A stretch of DNA of 64,000 bases from Allantophomopsis cytisporea (taxonomy: Eukaryota > Ascomycota > Leotiomycetes > Phacidiales > Phacidiaceae): contig CP103022.1 in assembly GCA_024752435.1 (NCBI GenBank), forward strand, positions 558,001-622,000, given 5' to 3'. Positions 1 to 12,082 of this stretch are shown here, in pieces. Each line of letters starts with the position of its first letter. Within the stretch, counting starts at the first letter, position 1. The position numbers and the translations under genes were made by a program. Below the pieces are notes generated by a model that saw nothing but the letters and a program-made list of their open reading frames with translations, ran no database searches and was not told where the DNA came from.

Positions 1-385
1 ACCGAATAAGATTATTAAAAGACCACTTAACAGCCACTTCCTCATTCGCCAAGTGTTATTGACGATACAGTGCAAAAACTGTGAAGTAATAGGTAGCTTA
101 TCATGATCTCACTCATAATCCCATAAGGTACGGTACTTATCTGCTGTCGATACGGTTTTTGAAGCCATATAAGTGAGGCAACAGATGCGTTGCTAGGTGA
201 GATAAGCCACTCGCTTATCTATTGTTTACCTGATTCTTGTTTGGCTTCGATTGTGTTTCGCGACATCACAACCACAGAATTTCATCGATCTCATAAAGAC
301 TACTTAACTGATAAGTACGGTAAAGCGAAACCTTGATTACTATAAACCCTCAGCAGGTCGTTCAAGCGATTTACTGCTTACCACC
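1..385. other. 5' flank of NUF2, no gene seen
   Basis: This is the upstream region of NUF2. I see no coding region, tRNA or repeat. It probably carries the NUF2 promoter and 5' leader, but no core element stands out by eye. Confidence 0.5.
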
Positions 386-1932
386 ATGTCCTATAACCCA
401 CGTATGAGCATGGCGCCAAATTCGCAGCAACAGAATCGTGGCAAGAAAAAGGAGGATGAGAGCGACTCTTTCATGCGTCTGGTATGTGATGGATACTCTA
501 ATTCTTCGGGTTTTGTTATAGTAGCTGACTTCCTTTTGACAGCCTGATCATGAGATCGCAGGATGCATCAGCGATATTGGTGTCCCATTCTCAGCAGCCG
601 ATCTTCAGAAACCCAATCCACAACAAGTCCAGATGATCTTCCAGTGGTTCGCCGAGCTATTGATGAACGCAACAAGGGAGACTGTTGAGCCTGCCATGAG
701 AGCAGCAGCCGAGGATGTTTGCGCAGATTACATTGACATTGTTCCAGGAGAGACGCGCAACTTGATGGGATTCTATGTCAGTCTTCGTAAGCTTCTTGTT
801 GAGTGTGGCATCAACGACTTCTCTTTCCAGGATCTCTACAAGCCGACCCACGATCGTTTGGTCAAGATATTTTCATACATTATCAACTTTGTCCGGTTCA
901 GAGAATCCCAAACCTCCGTCATTGACGAGCATTTTAATAAAGCAGAAACCACCAAGGTGCGAATTGAGACATTATATATGGAGAATCAAGAGATGGAGAC
1001 GCGACTAGAAGAGATGAAACAGAGTAGGAAGGCTATGGAAGGCGCTGTTAAAGAGAAGATCCGCCGCAATGAGGAGTTGAAGCAAAGATTGCTGGAGCTG
1101 AAGAAAGACCAAGAGAAGGTCACGTCACGATTTGAGGGACTCAAGAACCAAAAGAAAGAACTTACAGAAATTCTCGAAGACAAGACCGCAAGTACACACG
1201 CTTGCAGACAGGAATCAGCGAAGTTACGACCGTATACCTTGCAATCGCCAGCTGCCCTCCAAGCGTCGCTCGCCGACTTGTCGAATATTCTCAACAATGA
1301 CAAAACACAGATCGATGCTTTGGATCGACGAGCACGTGCTTTACAGACGTCCACCGACACTTTCAACGTTGTGACCACAGATGTGGCATCTTGTACCAAG
1401 CTTCTTGACGAGGTATCTATCGAGCTGGCCAGAGAGGAAGAAGAGAATTCAAAGTACTCTCGCCAACGTGATGCCTTATCAGATCGCGGCAACAATGTCA
1501 GAGAAATCGAACGTACCGAAAACCTGTTGCAGAGGCAACTAGCGAAATGGAATGAGAGAACTGATAAAATGAGAGAAACTAATGCAGAGAAGACGGCGCT
1601 TGCTTCTAAGAGGATGGAAGAATTAAAGGCTGTGCACAGAAGACTGACCGCTGAACGCGGGGACAAGGGCAGGGAAATGGAAAGAAGAAGAGTCAGAATT
1701 GAGCAGACTGAAAAGAAGGTATGTTTGATCGACACGAAAAAAAGAAGCGGACTTTGTACATGCTGCTACTCTTTCACCACTCACTGGTTTCTTTCACTAA
1801 CAATCATTACAGATGGCCGATCTAAAGGAAAACATCGAGAACGAAGTGCACAATGCTCACGACGAGTTTCTCAAAATGGATTCTCACATCAAGCTATATA
1901 TCACAGAGATGGAGCAGTCTATTGGTTGTTGA
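386..1932 (+). CDS. NUF2: Kinetochore protein NUF2
   Basis: NUF2 is the subunit of the Ndc80 complex that, with Ndc80, binds microtubules at the outer kinetochore. I read three exons: 386-481, 543-1718 and 1813-1932, with GT-AG introns of 61 and 94 nt, giving 463 residues, the usual fungal length. Residues about 33-180 match the Nuf2 calponin-homology-like head (DHEIAGCISDIGVPF, then QWFAELLMN and the IINFVRFRE segment). From about residue 190 to the end the protein is heptad-rich coiled coil full of E, K, R and L. The start was chosen because ACCACCATG at 386 is a good fungal context and its frame joins exon 2 exactly. Reading through the second intron would give a different, unrelated tail, so the intron is required. 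The 3' end faces the next gene convergently. Confidence 0.95.
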
Positions 1933-2117
1933 TTATGTGTTTGGCTGAATGTGGTAATTGGTGTCTTTTTGGCTATGTTGGCGTTTGGGATATACCAAAG
2001 GGCAGACGCGTTTGAATTATTGAATGACCAATATCCATATCTATTCTACTTGTCCGTAACTCAAATGACTGATGTGTGCCGGTGACCAGTGCTCCTAACT
2101 GTTACTCTGTACTCTTA

Positions 2118-2930
2118 TCAGGGACTTTCTAGAAATCGGCACCACCTACTCAATACCCTTCCAACATCGACAGTTCTGCCACTCCACCCATCTCCAGCTT
2201 CTATGCCCACTCGTCTCGTAGTACCATTCAAAATTGGAAGTTTCTCTTCCAGCCAACCCAAGATCTCCTGCCTGTGGCTATTATGGCCCTCACGTGAGTG
2301 AACTCCCTGCTCATCATCGCTCTGAATTTCCACACCCTGCATATACTCCGTCTCTTCGTTCTCCACAGAACCATCAGTTTTCTCCTCCATTATCATAACC
2401 CTCTGTTTTGCTCGACATCCTGCATCAACAAGACTTGCCATAGTCGAACCGAGGCCTTGAGCTGCCCACTCACTTGTATCTCTGTGCAGTGCCACCAATC
2501 CGTACACAACTAGCAAAGGTACTCCGATTCTAGACTTTTCAAGTTTTTCCTGCTCTTTCGTAAGGTCATTGAGTTTTGCTGAATCGTATACGGCTAGAAA
2601 AGCCCGCAAGTGCGAGACAGTGGGCAGGAAGACTATGTGAACGTTCCTTGAGGTAGATATTTGCTGGAGGGTGGGTATCAAAAGTGGATGATGGACTGGC
2701 CAAGCTACCTCTGCCTCAGTCTCCGTTGTTAAGATTTTTGCATCCTCTGCCACACTGAGAGGCTCATTGTGATTTGTAGAGGCCATGGCTTGGACAAGAG
2801 AGGTAAGGAAGGCAGTGCGTGTGCTGCAGATTAGTAGCGTCGTGGGTTGAGAGTAGTGCTCGAGGACGTAATCCAGCAATGATAATGGGAAACAAGGTGG
2901 TAAGGCGATGGGTTGCAGTGGTTGCGCCAT
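2118..2930 (-). CDS. Conserved hypothetical protein, possible RecA-like fold
   Basis: An intronless 270-residue reading frame, convergent with NUF2. I do not recognise it with certainty. The layout is alternating hydrophobic strands: TTLLICSTR near residue 30, NVHIVFLPTVSHL near 100, and VPLLVVYGLVALH near 145, followed by SEWAAQGLGSTMASLV. An acidic, low-complexity stretch and a C-terminal VLSRWCRF follow. A hydrophobic strand followed by a Ser/Ala-Gln-Gly-rich helix resembles Rad51-paralogue or Shu-complex-type proteins (Psy3, Csm2, Rdl1) that lack a good Walker A, but this is inference from pattern only. Nothing suggests a signal peptide or membrane segment. The frame is supported by its length and protein-like composition. 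Confidence 0.6.
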   Translation of the reverse strand: MAQPLQPIALPPCFPLSLLDYVLEHYSQPTTLLICSTRTAFLTSLVQAMASTNHNEPLSVAEDAKILTTETEAEVAWPVHHPLLIPTLQQISTSRNVHIVFLPTVSHLRAFLAVYDSAKLNDLTKEQEKLEKSRIGVPLLVVYGLVALHRDTSEWAAQGLGSTMASLVDAGCRAKQRVMIMEEKTDGSVENEETEYMQGVEIQSDDEQGVHSREGHNSHRQEILGWLEEKLPILNGTTRRVGIEAGDGWSGRTVDVGRVLSRWCRFLESP

Positions 2931-3553
2931 ATTTTATGTGCTTAATTTGCAGAAGGTGCATAGAATTAATATTCAGATAACTATGTTGTCGGTACAGTAT
3001 GTAGTCTATCGGATCATCAATATTTCGGGATGGACCCCATTTTGGTACAGATTATTCCTTTCAATAGGCTCGGTGACTGGTAAAAGTTCCAAGTATGGTT
3101 TCTGATATATAGTAAACAAGCATGTTTTGTATAGGTCATCAATTTCTACCTCATGGTAGTCACAAAGTATGTTCGCCGCCAACGTTGACGAGTCAGGTCT
3201 GTCTGTCTATGTTGGTGATTGTGAGCATTGGATTGAGGTCAAGCCACCACCACTACAGCGGATCATAAATAGCCGCCGAAGTACATATCAAATTGGTATG
3301 GAATCCCTTATGACCAGGGTTGTATATAACGAGCTCAAATGATTGATCTTTGCTTACAGATATTGTGGGATTTTCATAGAAGTATGAGATTAACAATCAA
3401 ATAATGATGTATTACCCGCACAATCTCAAGCAATGCTGATAAACAACATCTCGGTATTCTCTCGAGCTCAACTATATACACACTACTCTCCAGAACTGGT
3501 ACAAAGTAACATAAAACCTCTCTGCATATTCTATGTATCTAGAATACTATGTA
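2931..3553. other. Intergenic, nothing recognised
   Basis: About 620 nt, moderately AT-rich, between a gene read leftward and the 3' end of the glycosyltransferase. I see only short spurious reading frames and no repeat. Confidence 0.5.
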
Positions 3554-4910
3554 TTATGGCCACATACAACTCTCATACTCAGGATATCCTCTTGGAACAC
3601 CGTAAATAACGCTCAGCTCATCCTTTAGCATTTCCTCGTCATCTAAGTGTTTATCTCCCTCAACCTTCGAATACCAGTGTCGCCTCAGAGCAATGTTCCA
3701 GGCAAAACTGCTATGAGAGATACCAGCGAAATCAGTCGCCTTCATCATAACTAGAAAATCCACAAGTGCTTGTTGATCCCAAGCCATCGAATTTAATTCC
3801 ACCAAATCCATGGGTTCCAGGAGTCCAAATTTCGTCTCAGTCCTCATATCAACGTTCTCTCTGGCATCTTTTGCGAATTTTTCCACTTCAGCATAATCGC
3901 CACTTGCAACATAGATAATGGAAGTATTCGAACGACTAGCCTGCTGAAGAAAAAGCTCCATTTGGAGATCATAGCTTTGATATTTCCAGTAATCTGCAGG
4001 CCAGGCTTTCACTGCATCAGGTTCCGTTCTTAGATGAACTCCATAAAAGGCGTTTTGGGCAACTGGCTCTGAAAGATTGATGTTGAGCGAATATCTAGTT
4101 GACAATGTATTAAGAACTTTAGTCGCAAGCCGGCGAGCGTCGTCACGAACATGGAGGATACGTCCGAAGTTTTGATGAAATGCTTGCGAATCGTGATGGA
4201 TAGGATAAATTAGATAAGAGCGGGCAAGATGTACAATCAGCGGTGCTTCTGCTGAAGCAGTTGTAAAGTCTTCGAGCCATCTGTAAAACTTGTCTCGCCA
4301 TTGATCTGGATGTTGAAGTCTTTCTTGAGGAGGTTCGTCAGACTCAAGACGTTCGGGGACAAGAGGGACCTGTCCTTGATGAGACTCATAATTTGGGATA
4401 TCCTCAACAGTTTCATAGAGATGTAACTCTGGACAACCGAGGTTGAGGGATTCGACAAAATGGTCCGTATTGAACATATGGTCCATATCTGTACGCTGCT
4501 GATTCCACTTCGGCCACTTCAGTAAACTACCAGCCAATAATCCACAAGCCACTTACTATCAGAGAAATATCATTGGCATCCCGAAGCACGATGTTGGGTA
4601 TTACTAGAGCCCCTCCAGCTTCGATAGCAAATCGGACACAGTGCAGAATAGAATTTCGAATGTTTCCAATGCCGCCGCCGGATTCATCGCAGGTGAAATA
4701 TAAACCCGGCGTCCAAGATGTAGACAAACACAGACTTCTCATCGCTTGAGGATCAAAAGGCTCTTCGTGAACTAAGGGACCTATGTCTGTCTTGTGACGC
4801 CATAGTGAAAGTCTCAGAGATCTGTCAAAATGAAACCAAGTATACAAAATAATGAAAATGAAGAGGGGAATAGAGGCAAGCTTCCGAGGCCTCCTTCTCT
4901 GAACCAACAT
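3554..4910 (-). CDS. O-fucosyltransferase-like type II membrane glycosyltransferase
   Basis: Two exons, 4910-4557 and 4495-3554, with a 61 nt phase 0 intron, give 431 residues. The N-terminus is a classical type II anchor: basic RRRPRK, then a hydrophobic segment (about residues 12-26) before a lumenal domain. The signature GGGIGNIRNSILHCVRFA near residue 85, VIPNIVLRD, a GVHLRTEPDA motif in the middle and a C-terminal DFAGISHSSFAWNIALRR resemble the fungal family related to GDP-fucose O-fucosyltransferases (GT-B fold, HxR-type donor-site motif). A Golgi glycosyltransferase is therefore likely; donor and acceptor are unknown. I chose the ATG at 4910 because it places the anchor directly at the N-terminus. 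A further in-frame ATG at 5021 would add 37 residues that look non-coding. Confidence 0.75.
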
Positions 4911-5316
4911 TTCTTCAATATAGGAGAGAAAAGATCTTTTCCAAGTATGAAGCCGAATATCAAAGATTAAAACAGTACTTATTCTTGCCGGGTCGGATGG
5001 ATAGAGCAGGTAGCAACGCAAATATAGAGTTTCAACGAAGGGGTGTGAATGCCATTGGGCGTTTTGCCTTGCATTGCCCCATACTTTCCAAGCTTCTCCA
5101 ATTTATACTCTAATTTACTGCCCTCAAGGCACGTTGGAATGTTTTGAGCTGAGAACCTGATGTAGAAAATGATTACCAGAGAATTGGCATTTCTGTCATC
5201 AGGTACCCGAGTCGTGGGCTTTCGTCACGTCAATAAGGACGTCGCTTAACCCCACTACAAGCTATCGACGTACCTAGAAAGCATCATTACGGCGCGAACA
5301 ATTCCCAAGATACCCC
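4911..5316. other. Divergent promoter region
   Basis: About 400 nt between the glycosyltransferase (leftward) and APL6 (rightward), so it probably holds both promoters. No element could be assigned by eye. Confidence 0.45.
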
Positions 5317-7915
5317 ATGGAGTCCATATCAAGGATATCCAGCTTGCTGGAGAGTGGTAAGTCCTATCGACCTCGAGTCTGTTCACGTTCATATAAAGCT
5401 GATCATAGTTTGTCTATAGCACGAGATCTCACCCTCGATGCAGCACAATCAGCCCGAAGTACTCGTAGCTCACCAAGAAGCCTGTCTACAGCGCAGATCA
5501 AGAAGCTCCTGGACAGTCGAAATGACAGGGAAGTCTTGGATGGCCTGCGAAAGGTGGTCGCGGTATGTATATCACCTAGTCGCGAGCAATACGTGCGGCG
5601 TAAGCCTACAGTACCCCCGGGGCATAAACTGACGTCAACAGATGGACTATCGATCTCAAAACTGTCTACCCTTCTTTTCATCAGTCGTTAAGAATGTTGC
5701 GTCGCCGAATATCGAGATCAAGAAGCTTGTCTATATATACCTCTTAAATCATGCGGAAACGGAACCTGACCTTTCGCTCCTCTCCATCAACACGATACAA
5801 AAGTCTCTTTCCGATGGGAATCCACAAGTGCGTGCCTTAGCACTGAAGACCATGTCTGGAATTCGAGTACCAGTTATCAGTCAAATTGTGTCACTGGCAA
5901 TCAAGAAAGGTCTAGGAGATATGAGCCCCCACGTTCGGAAAGCAGCCGCCCAAGCCATACCAAAATGCTATCGATTAGACCCAAATACCCTGCCACAGTT
6001 GCTAGATTATCTATCAGCATTACTTGGCGACAAACAATACTATGTAGCTGGTGCTGCTGTGAAAGCTTTCATGGACATCTGCCCGAAAAGGATCGACCTT
6101 ATTCACAAGCACTATAGAAGTCTGGTTAGAAAGCTCGTAGACATGGACGAATGGTCTCAATTAGCTACACTAAGCTTGATGACCGTCTATTCTAGAAAAT
6201 GTTTCCCTCGGCGAACAAAGAGAAGCAAGAAAAACAATGGTACGAGAGGATTTTATGGCGATGAAGAAGATGAGGAAGAGATCGAAACCAGGGAAGAAGT
6301 CCTAGTGCTAGATCCTGACCTTGACTTACTACTGAGAAGTATCAAACCACTTCTCCAAAGCAGAAATTCTGCTGTCGTGGTGGCTGTGGCTAGATGCTAC
6401 CTTAACCTTGGTACTCCAGACTACCTTCTGACCTGTATTGGGCCTCTGGTATCTCTATTACGAGCCCCACATGATATTCAACATGTAGCCCTCTACAATA
6501 TCGTTTCTGTATGCTTGGAGATGCCGCAAGCGTTTGTCCGATATGCATCACATTTCCTTGTGCGCACTACCGACCCACCACAAATATGGGAGCTCAAACT
6601 GGAATTGTTGACTTTGATATTCCCTCATTGTGAGACATACATCAAGAGCTTGATTCTTAATGAACTTGAGCACTTCTCGCGTGGATCCGATAAGTCTCTT
6701 GTGCGAGAAAGTGTAAGGGCTATTGGAAGGTGTGCACAGAGTGATACAAGAACATCCGCTCGATGCTTACGACTACTTCTCAAGCAGCTCAATAGCTCCG
6801 ATGGAAATCTGGTGGCAGAGTCTCTGACAGTCATTCGTCACCTCATTCAACAAGATCCAGATTCACATAAATATACTGTCATTCGTCTTGCAAAAAACCT
6901 AGACACAGCTACAGACCCGAAGGCACGAGCTACAATCATCTGGCTCGTTGGTGAATTCTCTGGCATTGATCAAGATAATAATATCGCACCTGATGTCCTC
7001 AGGATACTTGCTAAGGGCTTTGCTGACGAAGCAGAGGCTGCGAAACTACAGATCGTTTTGCTGGCTGCAAAAGTTTATTTACACCACTTGAATCAGCAAA
7101 ACGCAATTGAAGAGCTGAGGCCGACGGCAGCCCATCCAGAAACGCAACATGAGTTTGTAGCCCCCGAGGATGAGGAGGGCGGCTTTGCGGAACTGAATGA
7201 AAAACCGGTTGTTCCGATCGAGGAGCACTCTGAGCCGGAGCATCCAATTGTGATGCTTTGGAATTACGTCCTCCTTCTTACCCGTTACGATACTTCTTAC
7301 GATCTTCGGGACCGTACCAGACTCTACAAATCCCTCCTTGCGGTTCCCTCCTCTACTCAATTAGCCAGTCTAATGCTCTTAGCACCCAAGCCTGCCCCGC
7401 ATACACCGAGTCCATCAGAAAGCCGGAAAGGATTTACACTTGGATCAGCCAGCTTGGTTGTTGGCCAAGAAGGAAGCCTGCATGGCATCGAAGGCTACGA
7501 GGCGTTGCCTGACTGGGTCGCAGATGGCAAGGAACCTGATCCTCGACTGAGAGACGAAGAATCTGGGGTTAAGGAGTGGGACGAGAAGAAAGTAATCACA
7601 GCAGGAGAAAGGCTTGACAGTGTTGTTGCTAGCGATGCTAGAGGGGTTCCATCTGGCCTAGCTGGCAATTCGAACGGAATTGGCAACGGTGCGAAAGAAA
7701 AGACTTTGGACGATTGGCTGGCTGAAGACGAGGAAGAGGATGAAACTGATGAGGATGAAGAAGAGGAAGAAGAGGAGGAGGAGGATGAAGAAGACGAAGA
7801 TGAAGACGAAGATGAAGAGGAGTCCGAAGAGGAAGACTCGTCAGAGGGTGAGCAAGAAAGCAATGACAGTGAGGAAGAAGACGATGATGGAGAACATGAT
7901 AGACTTGTCAAATGA
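5317..7915 (+). CDS. APL6: AP-3 adaptor complex beta subunit
   Basis: The beta-adaptin of AP-3, which sorts cargo from the Golgi or endosome directly to the vacuole. Exons are 5317-5356, 5420-5562 and 5642-7915 (introns 63 and 79 nt), giving 818 residues. The body is the adaptin-N HEAT solenoid: KKLLDSRNDREVLDGLRKVVA, then FFSSVVKNVASPNIEIKKLVYIYLLNHAE and the SPHVRKAAAQAIPK repeat are typical of AP-3 beta. The C-terminal 65 or so residues are an almost pure Glu/Asp tract (from about residue 750), the acidic hinge seen in beta-3 adaptins. The ear domain found in animal homologues is absent, as is usual in fungi. Both introns are needed to restore the family's N-terminus. The antisense poly-Ser frame over the acidic tract is an artefact. 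Confidence 0.95.
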
Positions 7916-8457
7916 GGGCATGACACAGCAAACTGATCGAGTCAAGCGGCATGGATCACGTCCTCAACCAGGCCATGAGCTATATAGCCCCATCCTATAT
8001 GAGCATGCGTCTCAATAGTGCACTAATCACCACGACAGTGATGATTGCCAGTATTCCAGAAGAGGCGAAAGAGAGTCATAACTGATAATCAGAGCTTTTA
8101 AAAGCAGCTGAGAAAGATTCAAAGACTTTTGGGGCTATCTGAGAAGCCTAAAGTAGGGCCGTGAAGCGGTCAAGTATAAAGAAAAAGTTCAAATCTAGAA
8201 CGGGCCTGACAGAAATGTGAAATGAAGTAGCCCTGACTTTGAAATACAACCACAAGAAATCAAGTGACCATCCCACCGGTGTTTTTAATGCAGCTTTGAG
8301 AATACGCGCTCCACTCAGTTATACCACCTGAACTCCAACCAGTTTCTCTATCAGAGAATTTGACTGACTCCTATCAATATGCTGTAATTACGGTAATAGG
8401 CCAAAAAAGAGAAGAGAAGAAACGAGGAGCCGAAGTGCTATTGGTGATACGGAAATC
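7916..8457. other. Convergent 3' intergenic region
   Basis: Lies between the 3' ends of APL6 and the zinc-knuckle gene. No gene or repeat seen; it should hold both 3' UTRs. Confidence 0.5.
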
Positions 8458-10809
8458 CTACCACCGGCGACTATGATGGGAAGTTTGTGTCAGCGAAAGA
8501 ATCAGTAAGTTTCTTACAAGTTGAAATTCGTACCTATAAGCATCAGCTACTCGTGGCTGTCGTCGCTTATTTCTCAGATTTTCATCACCTTTTCGATTTC
8601 TTGGGTCAGATTGACTATTAGGCTGACTAAAACCTAAGAGTTCTGCTGAAGTTGGCGAAAGAGGTGAGCTCATTCCGTCTTCTTGGTATTGCTGAGTTAC
8701 ATCCGGATCCGCGGAATTTTTTCGATGTATGGCTTCATGACTAGAATTAGACGAGGCTGGACTCTCCAGAGCACCATCCATCTGCCTATCAGAGTCCTTC
8801 AGCTGATACCGCAGCAGATGTGGTGCTTGGTTGCTGTACTTGCTGTTTCGATGATCTTCATGGTTTCGGGATTGTTCCCATCCGTAATGTCCACCCCCGC
8901 TACTATACGAGCCTCGAGCACTACCATACCCCGAGTCTTGCCTGCAATTCTTATGAATGTCTTGTGAGATTTGAGTGTTTGACAAGTTAGGGGAGCTGAA
9001 GCTTGGTGGCTTCTGCTTGGCAGATTTTGATATACCATTGATTATTAAAGGTGCAACAAGCTCTTCCTTGATATCAACAGCAGCAGTAGCAGAAGTCTCC
9101 TCTCCAGGCTCCGGAGCCCATACATCGCTCTCAGAAGTATTTCCAAGAAGTTCCGTCTCCTCAATGGCAAGCGTGGATGATCTTTCCATAGAGGGAGTTG
9201 CAAGACTTTTCACCTTCACAGCCATAGAACTAGTTGTGCTTGCTCTGTTTGCCGATTCGTCTTCCGTCTGTAAACTTCTGCCCATATAACCATCTTCTGA
9301 GTATCGGTGGAAGGAGGTATGTCGTTTGCGGGAGTAATCCTGTTCACGCTCCTCCGGCCAAGCACGTTTGCGTGATACACCTGAGTCATGAAGATAAACT
9401 GCATGTTCTCGGTCTTCGTCGCGCTGATAAGTGTCTTGACAGCGCTGTCGTTGTTCACTCCACGCAGCTAAGTCTTCGAAAAGAATGAAAGGCGCTGCAC
9501 GATCAACCTCTCTAAACGCAGGGTCGTGCTGCAAATCTGCCCATGCTTCTGTATCTCTGATACTTTTGCAAAACTCCTCAACATTATCGGGTTTGGCATA
9601 CTTGGAAATCACATAAGGGTTATCAAAGGATGGAGGTAGAATTATATCATCATCGAAAACGGACGGTAGCGGAGTTCGGATGGCATCAGCAGGACGTGAC
9701 TTTGGCTCTCGAAATACCCTTTGTAGTAGCCAGCTGAACTCTGCGTCCTCCTCGTCTTGGTCGTAAGTTTGGGAACCAGATCCCAAGACATGTGATGTTG
9801 TTGATATACTAGAAGATCGTGAGGTGTGATTTGTAGCTGATAACGGCTGTGTTGGGGAGGCTTGGAAAGTTTGAGAAGGGTATGATGTGTTAGGTGATCC
9901 TTGACTTGTAGGAATAGAGCCCTGTTGATGTGGCGCTCCTTGATACTGTGGATAATTGGGAGGTGTTTGGTGCTGTATGGGCCTGCCGTGGTCTTGTGCA
10001 TGACTTGGATATGGAGACGGAGAAGGTTGGGGATAGGCATTTGGGGGAGGACCGAACGTTTCTCTAGGCTGCCTATATGGTGTAGCATTGGACATAGAAT
10101 ATACACCATGATGTTGAGGTGGGTATGCCGGGCTTGTTGTACCATAAGGCTGTTGGTAACCTTGTGGATAACTCTGTTGATATTGTGGGGCAGGTGCTCC
10201 TTGGGGAGCATATTGATATGGAGCAGCTTGTCCATAAGGTGTAGTATTGACCATCGAGGTGGGACCATAGGGCTGACTATATGGCTGGGGGGCTTGATGA
10301 TGAACATACTGTGAATACTGGACATGTGATGATTGTGGCGGAGGTGGACCTTGATAGTATGGTTGAGCAGGAGGTTGTGCATAGACGCCATAAGGCGGAT
10401 AAGTTTGTGGACTATTGTAAGGTGCTGGTAATGGACCATATCTTGTTACAACAGGCCCACTTCTTGGAGCTGGATATCGGGTCACCACTGGGCCCCCATA
10501 TGACTTCTGCCGCTTTGGAAACCTATGGTGGGGGCCATGCGAAGCATTCTCCTTCCCTGAAGCATTCTGAGAAGCCTGAGCAGCCTGAGCAGCGCGTGCA
10601 GCCTCAAGCCCGCTGAAATGAAAATCAGCTTTAACAAGCAGAGAAGTTGAAGCGAAGGTATAGACTTACGCAGGAATTGTTCTAGTAGGCTCAGGACATG
10701 CCATCATAAAATGATCATTGGCTCCACAGTTGTAGCATGTTGGAGGTTTTGACGGTGCCTGGCCAGTCCCGTCTGAGGCAGGCTCCGCCTGTGACTCCTG
10801 ACCTGACAT
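8458..10809 (-). CDS. CCHC zinc-knuckle protein with P/Q/Y/G-rich region
   Basis: Exons 10809-10670, 10612-8534 and 8470-8458 give 743 residues. The first exon encodes one zinc knuckle: Cys25-x2-Cys28-x4-His33-x4-Cys38, as found in nucleic-acid-binding proteins of RNA metabolism. About residues 85-300 are low complexity, rich in Pro, Gln, Tyr and Gly (prion-like). A conserved-looking segment follows, AEFSWLLQRVFREPKSRP through DTEAWADLQHDPAFREVDRAAPF, then a long Ser-rich disordered tail. The protein ends SRRW. The last intron (8471-8533, 63 nt) is a multiple of three with no in-frame stop, so unspliced mRNA would add 21 residues before the same stop. An RNA-binding or condensate-type role is inferred from composition only. 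The large intergenic region upstream supplies its promoter. Confidence 0.85.
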
Positions 10810-11990
10810 CTCGAAAGATGCTGAGCTGACGGATGCGAGCAACAGTGATATATGATGCTACACATCCATATGCGCAAGAGAGGAGAGAAGGCGTGAGGGC
10901 AGAGTGGCTGTTGACAAGACTCTTCTGGATAAATAGCCTGAGGCAGACTCGCGGCGACTCAACCATGTGGTTGGGAAGAGAGAAAAGACAACGTGAGCCA
11001 GAGATGTTGATAATGAGAGATGCGAATAATAACTGAGCGTTTGAAGGAAGCAAGGCAGAAGATAAATGAGTACGTTGGGTTGAAAGACAGAGAGCAAGGA
11101 GGCAAGAATAGGAAAATTCACTCTGATCTTGAAGGATACACGAACCCTTTGTGTTTTCCCCCCAAGGGTGAGCAAGTATGGAAGGATGTTGGATTTAGCA
11201 GGTGTGTCTAGAGTGCCTCAAGACTGGATAGATGTCTCTGGAAGTGGTAGTGGGGTGCGTAAAAGGCTAAAAGTGAGAGCACAAACGCAATGTAGAGCAA
11301 AGGTGAGAGTAAGGTTGAGATTGATGAACAAGTAATGAGATGGGGATATCTCTTCGAAGCGTTGACATTCCCTCAAAATAGCTAGCGATTTTTAAGGCAG
11401 TATGAAGTAGGTAAGGTCAGTGATGAGTTCGTATGTACCTTGGATCTCCTTTGCTTTAGTTTGTATCGAAATAGCTACTTATAGTAAGGTAGCACACACG
11501 ATAAGAAAAGAGGATTTATCATCATGACGGTGACGAGGTAATAGACAATTGCTTGAGTACAATATAAATGAGATGTAGTGAATGCGAAGGAAGTTGTGAG
11601 CGTTTTTTGTGCATATCTATATGAATGTCATGCTGTGTGCGTAAATAACTTAAAATGTACCTCGTCCCCAGTATATCTTTATACCTAAGGCATTGAGACA
11701 TGTGATCACGTGATACATTGAGCCAGGGATCTTCTCACCACCACACCTACCTAGGTAAGTAAATACATAGGTACCTACATACGTACCTACCGTACCTCAG
11801 TCGTTCCCCAAGTGAAAGGTAATGTACCTACGCACGTTGTTTGCATACGGATATGATATTTTGTATGTACTGCGTAGAACACCAGAATATGTAGTTCGTC
11901 TTTTCGGATAAAGCACTGTGAGGTACTTTAATTAGTTTACCTACATAAGTACCTACTGTAGGTAAGGTAATTGACCAGCATCCGTCAAAG

Positions 11991-12009
11991 TAAGGTAAGG
12001 TAAGGTAAA
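11991..12009. repeat. (GGTAA)n short tandem repeat
   Basis: About four copies of a GGTAA unit directly upstream of PPG1, next to scattered TACCTA words. Confidence 0.8.
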
Positions 12010-12050
12010 GAGAGAAGAGAGACTACTTACTACAACTCGTGTGAATAATG

Positions 12051-12082
12051 AGTGTGAGTGTGAGTGTGAGTGTGAGTGTGAG
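12051..12082. repeat. (GTGTGA)n microsatellite
   Basis: About five near-perfect hexamer copies. The run is followed at once by a hairpin with arms GAGAGTGC and GCACTCTC around the loop TAGTG (12082-12102). Confidence 0.85.

Noticed and set aside
4527..4556. A 30-nt intron ending at TAG in the glycosyltransferase gene
   Set aside because: Too short; the acceptor at 4496 gives 61 nt and restores the conserved DHMFNTDHF segment.
7495..7926. 143-codon minus-strand frame that is largely poly-Ser
   Set aside because: It is the antisense of the GAA/GAT-rich acidic tail of APL6.
9642..10439. 265-codon minus-strand frame, His/Met/Leu-rich
   Set aside because: It is the shifted frame of the repetitive P/Q/Y-rich region of the zinc-knuckle gene.
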